Source: Emergomyces orientalis (Eukaryota; Ascomycota; Eurotiomycetes; Onygenales; Ajellomycetaceae). From it: 64,000 bases of DNA. Under the pieces are notes generated by a model. That model did no database searches. It was not told the origin of the DNA and saw nothing but the letters and a program-made list of their open reading frames with translations. The stretch lies in NCBI GenBank assembly GCA_002110485.1, contig MOWL01000045.1, positions 682,001 to 746,000 of the forward strand, in the 5' to 3' direction. Shown here piece by piece: positions 56,519 through 64,000 of this stretch. Made by a program: the position numbers and the translations under genes. The number at the start of each line of letters is the position of its first letter. The stretch's first letter is position 1.

Positions 56519-58605
56519 ATGTCTCAGTCCTCCACACTGCAAACCAAGCAGGGTAGCCCGGGTGCTTCTAAACCTCACAGTATCGAAGTGCATTCTCTAT
56601 TTAAACCATCTTTCCCTTCGTTTCGGGCATTTGGTGACAATAGGGGTAACATGGAAGAGGTACCTACATGTTTTGGCACGCCCATTAACCTCAGCAATGA
56701 AGCAAAAACTGAAACTCAATTTAGGGAATAGATGAAAGATCGCCCTTGGGGGTTAATAACACGGTGCGAAGGATTCCATCTAAAGGAGGAATTTTTGCTC
56801 GCGTCGCTCAGGCATTTGATTTTAATAAACATTCGAGTCTGGGACTAGTACCTGGTGTTTCCTCTGGAGTAGATCAACTAACGCGTATTCACACGGAGCC
56901 AAATTCACCAAATGCTCGTCCTTATCTGCCAAATCACACCATTTGCGAGCCCATATTGACCAAGCTCATAGCTTCCCCGCAGCAGTCTGGCCACAAAACT
57001 CCGCCCTTGACTAAAACTAATCTTTGCGTCCCAAAAAACCGCAACCACGTCCATACGCGCTTCCCTTGTCCACTCCCAATCACAAGTGCAAAAATAGATA
57101 TAATTTTGGATGCTATGAAAATATCTGCTTGCGAGGATCTCTTCACTTGGGCCGCGGTGGAAATATCAGCAAACGTTTCTAATTTGGACAGCGACCTTGA
57201 TACCCAGATTGGGTGCGAGGTTCCGCTAGACATTATGATACTCGTCGATAACTCGTGGGTCCTCCTTGCTCAATTTTGGGTAATCATCGCTGACTGGCTT
57301 AGAGCGACCATGTCGCCCGTTCTGTTAAAGGGGGCATGCAATGCTGTGCTTCATCTAGTTTCGGCAATGGATATACTCGTCGACAGACTGGCAATCGGCT
57401 GTATATCTGCTGATCCTGAACAAAATCTACAACTACTTTTGCCACTATCGACTTGTAATCTCGCCGTTATCCGCGGATTGCTTCGATCCATACAAATCTT
57501 CCGTCTTCAGGGTGAGGAGCAAAGTCGGATTCGCACCTCAAAAGCTCTCTACGAGGCCTCAAATTTGCTACTGAGATATTCGGGCAGGGGGGCACTACGT
57601 CATGTGTTTGTGATCACTGCAAATACAGGCATATCTCTGTCTGAAATGACTCCGAACATAAGCAGTCGAGTACGATTTCACACTATGTCTCCAGAACCAG
57701 TGCTGGGAATATGGGCTTCCGAACCAATGGATGGTTGGCACCTGTCTGCTAGTTTTGATGACGTGGAAGATAAAGACACCGTGAATGCACTGAAAGACCA
57801 GTTAAAACAACTTATGCGCCACCTTCGCTTTGGACTTGACCCTGGCGTTCTGTCAAACTTGTCGATAGGGCTAAATGGACAAAATGGTTGTGATATCGAA
57901 GCTATTCTTGGGGAAACAAAATGCAAGGCTTTGCGACCAGGCGAAAAGTGGACTCTCCTTGTTAAAATCAAAGCTATCTCGGAGGCAACTGAAATGTTCT
58001 CCGGCCACGGCGACCGCAACCAAAATGTTTGCGGGCATGGAGGTTCGTTGGCTAAAAATCAAGTCGCCAATGATGTCGACCAAATGATTGATGAACTCCA
58101 TGGGCTCCTTGGATCCTCTGACAGATTTCTCGCTAAAAACATTTTTACCGTGAGCCTAGAACACAACCACTCAGCATTATCTGGCTCCGCAGTTATTAAA
58201 TTAGAAAACAAGTGTGAAATTCCGCGTTTTCCCCGAAACAATTCAATGTTCGGTCAAAAAGTCAGACGGGCTCTTCACAAGGATGTTTGGGAGTTATATG
58301 CCGAGGAAAACGCCAAGCCAAGGAGGACCAAGCCAATTCATTCAATGCATGTGAGTCGTCATCTCGATATCGATAATCGCACGGATTCAGAACAGGAAGA
58401 TAAGGGTAGCGAACGACCATTCATCCATTCGCCATTACACCTGTCAACAAATTTGGAATTCAATAATAGTCCGCGGGTAGCACTGAGCAGTATGAACCCG
58501 TTTCGGAATTTGGTTAGAGGTTGCGATGGTAACTGCTTTCACGCTTTAGCTTCCGAGGGGAAGGTTGCCGGAGACCAGACCCTCGTTTCACCAGATATTA
58601 CCTAG
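56519..58605 (+). CDS. Unrecognised 673-aa protein with degenerate VWA-like stretch (2 exons)
   Basis: Exons 56519-56659 and 56725-58605. The second frame opens exactly after a TTTAG acceptor (56722-56724), and a GTACCT donor at 56660 gives an in-frame 65-bp intron. The first exon runs from ATG (MSQSSTLQTKQGSPGASKP). Residues ~155-320 have the alternation of a von Willebrand A (Rossmann-like) fold: PLDIMILVDNSWVLL, then VLHLVSAMDILVDRLAIGCIS and RHVFVITANTGI. The metal site DxSxS is reduced to DNS, so metal-dependent adhesion is doubtful. The next ~150 residues look beta-rich (PGEKWTLLVKIKA) and the C-terminus is polar. No signal peptide or membrane segment. Function unknown; it may be a Eurotiomycete-specific family. 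The first exon is less certain than the second. Confidence 0.7.
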
Positions 58606-59033
58606 GTGTGGATGGCAATTTACTTCTAGTTAAGTATATAAAAAATGGGAGATTAGGGATGGAATTGGCTACGCGAGAATGCATGTTTTCTTACTTTGCC
58701 TTTTTTCAATGATTTGTAAAATGGCTTGAAAAAAATGGCGTGTTTTTATATAGGTACCTGCGTGGGATGGTCTGAACGGTTATGGATTATAAATAAATTG
58801 TGCTAATTATTATCTGCTTACCGATATTTTGGTTCTGTGTTTAACGAGAATGGCGACAGTTGTAGGACTGATATCGACAGAAAGCATGTGCCAATTTGAG
58901 GCAAATAAACAGAATGCACCTCGTTCACTTCATAAATAATATCATAATCCATCATCTGTCACCTTTAAACTTTATTTACATGTATTTTTAGTACTCCGTC
59001 CGCTCTCCTCTCTACGCCCTTTCGCTATCACTT
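58606..59033. other. Convergent intergenic region
   Basis: AT-rich 3' flanks of the 673-aa gene (+) and the AlkB-like gene (-). Nothing else seen. Confidence 0.6.
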
Positions 59034-60479
59034 TCACTTTCCCCGTGCCTTCCCCTTCCCATCCTCCCGCCAAATAGGCTCCCCATCGTCATCAAACTCC
59101 GCCCATTGAAAGAAAGAACATGACGTTTTCCCAACTGCATACCCAGCATAGCACATCCACATATATCTCCCCCGCGTCTCCTTTTTCCTCTGCACACACC
59201 GCAACACACACGGCATTCCACAACGACACCTAGGCGTGTGTCGCGGATGCAGAGACCCGCGGTACCAGCGGTATGTGATGTTTATTCGCTTGTTGCCTGC
59301 GATGGGATGTGGAGATATTGTCTGCGCGGGGCTAATGCTGTGTTTGTATTCTTCTTGGGTTTCGGCATGCATTATTAGGAGGGAGTTGTGGGGGAGGTGG
59401 ATGGAGATTTGGCCCTGGATGTCTGCTCTGGCTGTAGTAGGTGTTGATGTAGCTGGTCCTTGTTCATCATCTTCGTGATTGTTGTCATTATCATTATCAT
59501 TGCTGGTTCTGTTGCTTTTATTTTCATTGGGATCAGGAGGATCATCAGGTGGCACAATCTTCCGCACCCGAAACTCCCTCGCGACACCTAGACTTAAACT
59601 ACCGATGACAGGTCTAGGTCCCAGATACGTCAGTTCATCCGAGTGGTAGCCCACGCTCTCAGAGGGGCCATCGTAGCAGTTTACAAACGCAGCGTTAGGG
59701 ACCCATGTACGTGTCGATTGGTATTTTAGCTTTTGCCCGCCCGGATAGTGTGATTTGATACGCTTTTGGATCTCGTCATTGACGGCTTGCTGAACTTTTG
59801 TGGAAACACGACGGAGTTCAGGGGTTAATTGTCGGACGTCTGTTCGATAGGTGCCATTGTAGGAGTATTCGTGTTTCTGCTGACGTAGCTCTTCGGCACT
59901 GGCGACATAGAAGCCTGCGGAGTGGGGGCTTTGGACGGTGGTTTCGAAGAGCTGGAAGGTTTGTCGATGGAAGGTTTTGGCTTCTTCGAGAAGTTCGCGG
60001 AGGAGATCGTTGGCTTCATTTGTGGGGAGGAAATTGTGAATTATGGTGCAAGAAGTGTATTTAGATATGTCCTCGGGGGAGTAAAGGTGCAAGGCCCGTC
60101 CCCTCTTTGTGAGGGATTTCGGCCCCCCGGGCTTTGAGGGTGATAAGTTTGCTGCTGTTACACCGAATGATGAGAGTGAGCTTTGTATGCCCAGACCACT
60201 GGACATTGTGCGCTTCTTGTTACTGCGCGGGACTGTCTGGGAGGATAAGCTTGAGCATGCTGTTGCGACGGATCCGTTACTAGTTATCAAGGTGTCAAGC
60301 AGGACGTCTTGCTGGACATCCGGGAAGAGAGATGCTAGAATGGCCAGTTTTATGTCCGTTGATTCATCTTCTGCGGCTATATCTCCGCCTGCCCCTTTGG
60401 CTGAAAGGCGTGTCGGGTCGTCATGAAGCTCAGGCGGGGTGGCGTCTCTTCGGCGCTTCCGGGACAGAAACCTATCCAT
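59034..60479 (-). CDS. AlkB-family 2OG-Fe(II) oxygenase with CUE and GRF zinc-finger domains
   Basis: Single exon, 481 aa. AlkB homologues remove alkyl groups from DNA or RNA bases oxidatively. Residues ~42-80 form a CUE-like ubiquitin-binding helix bundle (LAILASLFPDVQQDVLLDTL). Residues ~140-406 are the AlkB double-stranded beta helix, with metal ligands H279 and D281 (YHSDELTYLGP) and H380 (YKHSISP), and the 2OG-binding arginines R398 and R404 (RINITYRWYR). This most resembles ALKBH2/ALKBH3. An acidic Asn/Asp/Glu insertion (~318-345) breaks the fold. Residues ~416-462 are a GRF zinc finger (CRCGMPC, GRYMWMC, SCSFFQW), which binds single-stranded DNA or RNA. Together this suggests a nuclear DNA repair demethylase brought to ubiquitin-marked sites. 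It diverges from PEX7 across 1.1 kb. Confidence 0.93.
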   Translation of the reverse strand: MDRFLSRKRRRDATPPELHDDPTRLSAKGAGGDIAAEDESTDIKLAILASLFPDVQQDVLLDTLITSNGSVATACSSLSSQTVPRSNKKRTMSSGLGIQSSLSSFGVTAANLSPSKPGGPKSLTKRGRALHLYSPEDISKYTSCTIIHNFLPTNEANDLLRELLEEAKTFHRQTFQLFETTVQSPHSAGFYVASAEELRQQKHEYSYNGTYRTDVRQLTPELRRVSTKVQQAVNDEIQKRIKSHYPGGQKLKYQSTRTWVPNAAFVNCYDGPSESVGYHSDELTYLGPRPVIGSLSLGVAREFRVRKIVPPDDPPDPNENKSNRTSNDNDNDNNHEDDEQGPATSTPTTARADIQGQISIHLPHNSLLIMHAETQEEYKHSISPAQTISPHPIAGNKRINITYRWYRGSLHPRHTPRCRCGMPCVLRCVQRKKETRGRYMWMCYAGYAVGKTSCSFFQWAEFDDDGEPIWREDGKGKARGK

Positions 60480-61567
60480 TTCTTGCTCAATTCCGTTCTA
60501 TTTACTTCAGACAGTATATAAGTGTTTCGTTAGCAATAATCCCCTGCTGGGAGCCATTTACTGCCTTTGGCGCTCGTGTCTATTTTCCTTGTCGATGCTG
60601 GCCACGTCTGGAGGTCTTAAAGGATGCGTCAGAATACGAACGAGCCGCGAGATCATGTGACATTAATTGATCGCTTCAAAACCATTATCAGCAACTGGCG
60701 GCAACGATAAAGGCTGGATTAGAATTGCTAACAATCTAATGTGCCGCCAGGAGTCAGAATAAGAAAGTATCAGAACCAATGGCGGCTGGCACGTGGAGGC
60801 ACCAGAGGTCTATGCACTTTTACCTGGTACAAATGGGGCATAAACAATGACTTTTGGTCAACTTCCAAGTGTGGTGGGTGATTGCGCATTCCAAAGTTCT
60901 TATCAAACCAAATCCCCTCTTCTGCAGTTAGCCAATCTGATGGATGTGAACTCACTTGTTGTCACAGCAGAGGGAGGTATTATGGAATGGCGGGGGAATC
61001 TGTAGCAGGCTGTCAGGTCTGTAGGCTCTTTGGTGTTTTTGGGAAGGGAACCGCCGCTTGGCATGGATATATGATTTTTCTTGCCTATAAAGAGTGGTGA
61101 AACTGAGGTTGAAAGTCAGAAAGGATAGAAGCTAAGGTGTTCCTCTAACTACCCGAACCTAGGGTTAAACCACAGGTACTGTACAATTATAATTACAATG
61201 AAAATTGGATGTAACCCTTTTGTTGTATAGTATCTGTGCTGCTGTTGGGACTCTGAAAATCCATGTGAGGATGACGTAAGAAAAACCATATTGCCAAGCC
61301 GAGCCCTGTGGACCTCGGTGGTTTGCAAGTCAACGTCCGGTCATAAGCCGCGCCGTAACTTTCTGCCCCGCGACACACAAGCTATCCTGGAGCAACATCT
61401 AAGGATGCGAATTCCCGTATACATATCCGAATTCACTCACTCACATTGACGCCGCGTAGACGCCATGAGTAGAACTGATCGCTTATAAATCCGCGTCAAC
61501 CTGTTTTGAGAGATCGCCAGTTGGGAAAAGGGCACCCTTCCCCCACTCTCCCTCCCCGCTCGGCAAC
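60480..61567. promoter_or_regulatory. Divergent promoter region of the AlkB-like gene and PEX7
   Basis: 1088 bases between opposed start codons. A C/T-rich tract (about 61535-61557) lies immediately upstream of the PEX7 ATG, as is common for fungal core promoters. No specific regulator site recognised, and no coding sequence supported. Confidence 0.5.
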
Positions 61568-62775
61568 ATGCTCGAGTTCCGTACGGAGGGATTCAATGGA
61601 TATGCAGTGAAATACTCACCCTTCTTCGACTCCCGCCTTGCGGTTGCTGCGTCTGCGAATTTTGGCCTTGTTGGAAATGGCAGGCTCTACATTCTGGACT
61701 TGACACCCAATGGCATTGTCCCGTTGAAATAGTAAGGTCCCGAAGATGTACCAAGACTTTTAGATATAATTGCTTTACATCCCTGAATATTTATTTAATC
61801 CTTTTTTTTTTGAACCTATCAATTTTGATTTACCTAATACTAACAGCTGTATTTTAATCCAGTTTCACAACGCAGGATTCCCTGTACGATATTGCCTGGT
61901 CCGAGATCCATGAGAACCAAGCCCTCGTGGGGTCCGGCGATGGAAGCATTAAGCTTTTCGATGCTACGGTGGACGAGTTTCCTGTACAAGGATGGAAAGA
62001 ACATTCTCGGGAGGTTTTCTCAGTACATTGGAATTTAGTGGCCAAGGACCGATTCTGCTCTAGTAGTTGGGACGGAACTGTTAAAATTTGGTCTCCCTCT
62101 AGGCCGCAATCACTCTTGACACTTCCGACGCATAGTTGCACTTATTCCGCCGCATTTTCACCGCATTCTCCAGATATCCTATCCTGCGTCTCGTCAGACT
62201 CGTACGTTCGCGTTTTTGACTTGCGCACCCCGGCCTCTGCAAACAATCACCTTACAGTACAGATTCCGATTCATGGAGGAACCTCGGTCCCTACGAAACC
62301 GGGATTTCCACCTGCACCTGCCTCATGCCCTCCGTCAGAGGCCTTGACGCATGACTGGAATAAATATCGGCCCTCTGTTCTTGCCACAGCTGGTGTGGAC
62401 CGTACAATCCGCACGTTTGACATCCGTGCTCCGCAACAGGGTCCGCTCACCGCGATGATTGGACATGAGTATGCCGTTCGAAAGGTTACCTGGTCACCCC
62501 ATCTCTCACATGTTCTACTTAGCGCTAGTTACGACATGACTTGCCGTGTTTGGAGCGACGGATCCGATACCGGGACGCCCGGTGGTGATGCAGACTTCAT
62601 GCGCGGTGGGCCGAGCGCTCAACCAGTAATGGGCAGAGAACTGGGGCGCATGGGGCGCCATACTGAATTTGCTACTGGTGTAGATTGGTGTCTTTTTGGC
62701 AGTGAAGGGTGGTGCGCAAGCTGTGGGTGGGACGAAAGACTCTGCGTATGGGATGTCAGAGCGATCATGGCTTGA
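61568..62775 (+). CDS. PEX7: Peroxin-7, PTS2 peroxisomal import receptor (WD40, 2 exons)
   Basis: Exons 61568-61731 and 61863-62775 encode 358 aa. PEX7 binds the N-terminal PTS2 signal of enzymes such as thiolase in the cytosol and carries them to the peroxisomal docking complex with a co-receptor. The start MLEFRTEGFNGYAVKYSPFF, then RLAVAASANFGLVGNGRLYIL, is the PEX7 signature of blade 1. WD blades follow (ALVGSGDGSIKLFD; DRFCSSSWDGTVKIW; ILSCVSSDSYVRVFD; VLATAGVDRTIRTFD; VLLSASYDMTCRVW; WCASCGWDERLCVWDVR), about six to seven in all, filling the whole chain. The 131-bp intron has a perfect TACTAAC branch site (61848-61854). A Pro/Gly-rich insertion after blade 4 and a Gly/Met-rich loop after blade 6 are the only unusual parts. 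Confidence 0.96.
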
Positions 62776-63505
62776 GCCTAAAACCTCATCAATCCTGTCC
62801 TATCCGCCTGCATCTAGACGTCATACACCATCAAACCGTGAATTGATATCGATAGCCTGCGCTTCGAGATCTACCACAAACCCCTTTGGGCGGGTTTCGA
62901 TAACAATGTGATCGAGGACCGGAAACTCCAGAAACGACAGGAAGATTTGACCAATCAGAATTATCTCGAAATATTATAAATGCCCTTAAAAATCTCCTTG
63001 GACTACGGTTCGTCTCTATCGGGCGCTCCCTTACCTATAAATCGTTGGGAAATATCCGAAACCACTCTCGATACCAGACAGCACAATATACGCATCACCC
63101 CCCGCCACCTGAACGAGGGTTAATATATCCCTTGTCGGTACATTATGTATTCCTGTCATCATCAGCTCTTATCCTGCCGCGATAGATATATATTCCTAGG
63201 GTTTTGGATGTGTAGGATGTTTAAGCACTAATTGAGCCTAAGCCGGATTTTAGCTTGCGTGCCACCTTCGCCATGCTAAAAGGCGTTGGGAAATGAAACA
63301 ACCAGCTCCCCCTCCCCCTGTTGCTGAATCTATTGAACTAGAAGGGTTGCATAAATTATTTTCGCTGTTATTGTATAGAAATTAGCATATATTTTTATTC
63401 ATCTTTGGATATGACCCGGGTTTTGCATGGGATTTCATTCCCCACGCGAGCAGCGTGATGCGTGAAGATGGAGAAGGGATTAAGGCAATACATACTAGCC
63501 CGATA
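62776..63505. other. Intergenic region downstream of PEX7
   Basis: No supported gene; mixed composition with an AT-rich middle. Presumed 3' UTR of PEX7 and 3' flank of the partial minus-strand gene. Confidence 0.5.
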
Positions 63506-63838
63506 TTAAATGCATGAGATAGTTAAAAAGGGGAAAAAGGAGTGCAGCCCTCTGGCTCGTGGCCAGCCTTTTCTAATCAGAGCAGTATTTATTATTCTAC
63601 ATCGTGATTCGAATCCTCGTGGCCCTTCTGCCTTGGCCAGTCTGGCCCCCAGAAGAACATTGGGAGCCAAGAAGTAACTAAGGTCTTTTGAGGCAGGATC
63701 AGAAGAGAGCTTGGTGAAGTAGGTCTGACCGCCCTCTTGTGATGTCTGCTTCATTACGGAGTAATTTCCCCAGGGATCAACATAGTCAGGGAGGACGACT
63801 GGGTTAGTTTTCTTAAAAACGCTGACATACCCAACCAA
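63506..63838 (-). CDS. Possible last exon of a gene running off the right edge
   Basis: A 110-codon minus-strand frame that opens right after an AACTTCTAG acceptor-like site (63839-63841), with no ATG at its start. It therefore looks like an internal-to-last exon whose upstream exons lie beyond about 63.9 kb. The first ~75 residues (VGYVSVFKKTNPVVLPDYVDPWG; GGQTYFTKLSSDP) read like real protein; the last 35 (RGFESRCRIINTALIRKG) look like noncoding translation, so the true end may be earlier. No family recognised, no transmembrane helix, and no clear partner exon in the remaining ~160 bases. Confidence 0.35.
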   Translation of the reverse strand: MVGYVSVFKKTNPVVLPDYVDPWGNYSVMKQTSQEGGQTYFTKLSSDPASKDLSYFLAPNVLLGARLAKAEGPRGFESRCRIINTALIRKGWPRARGLHSFFPFLTISCI

Positions 63839-64000
63839 CTAGAAGTTAGGATGTATCGTTTCTTTGGCGAGAAACTGGCGATTTTTTTTATGTTTCTTGA
63901 TTATTGATTAATAATGTCCGAACCGTTAGGTCGCCATTAATTCCGCGTGGCTCGGTAGGGATGAATTGAAAATGAGGAACTCCCATAGACTTTTGTCATC

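Noticed and set aside
63595..63625. TTCGAATCC and the peptide RGFESRC on the minus strand, typical of tRNA T-arms
   Set aside because: The five-base stems on either side of TTCGAAT do not pair on either strand, and no D-arm or anticodon arm lies at the right distance.

Overview
The window looks like nuclear DNA of a filamentous ascomycete, most likely a Eurotiomycete and perhaps Onygenales. Genes are moderately dense, introns are short (about 55-245 bp) with GTAAGT/GTATGT/GTACGT donors and pyrimidine-AG acceptors, and one perfect TACTAAC branch site is visible. The gene content is typically fungal: Zn2Cys6 regulators, a DUR1,2-like carboxylase, a LamB/YcsF protein and PEX7. The species call is inference. 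I see no tRNA, rRNA, CRISPR array, intact transposon or viral gene.

Left part (1-20.3 kb). The 3' end of an MSS116-type mitochondrial DEAD-box helicase (+) is followed by a giant ankyrin protein (+, 2 exons, 1588 aa). Adenylosuccinate synthetase (-, 4 exons, complete at 422 aa) converges on it. A J-domain protein with a roughly 1000-residue disordered tail (-) and a 1166-aa Zn2Cys6 regulator (-, 3 exons) come next.

Middle part (20.3-36.9 kb). This is gene-poor. The only convincing gene is a 638-aa MFS transporter (-, 3 exons, 25796-27903). The 5.5 kb before it and the 9 kb after it hold simple repeats, homopurine and poly-G tracts, and short ORFs I cannot support.

Right part (36.9-64 kb). 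This is denser. A mitochondrial Obg-type GTPase (MTG2, +) precedes a JmjC protein of the KDM8/JMJD5 type (+). A divergent pair then matches the lam (lactam utilisation) locus of Aspergillus nidulans: a 9-exon biotin carboxylase / PxpC-KipA / PxpB-KipI / biotin-carrier protein (lamA-like, -) and a LamB/YcsF (PxpA) protein (lamB, +), sharing a 1.1 kb promoter with several GATA motifs. A homeodomain + C2H2 regulator (-) follows. After it come a cysteine-less E2 variant resembling FTS/AKTIP (+, 4 exons), a small single-pass membrane protein (+), an unrecognised 673-aa protein with a degenerate VWA-like stretch (+), a CUE-AlkB-GRF demethylase-like protein (-), the peroxisomal import receptor PEX7 (+), and a possible gene running off the right edge (-).

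Most genes are unrelated housekeeping or regulatory genes that happen to be neighbours. The one clear functional unit is the lam pair. Its domains are those of the bacterial 5-oxoprolinase PxpABC plus a biotin carboxylase and biotin carrier, which suggests an ATP/bicarbonate-driven lactam-opening enzyme. Exon joins were worked out by hand from splice signals, frame and family match; none has transcript support here.
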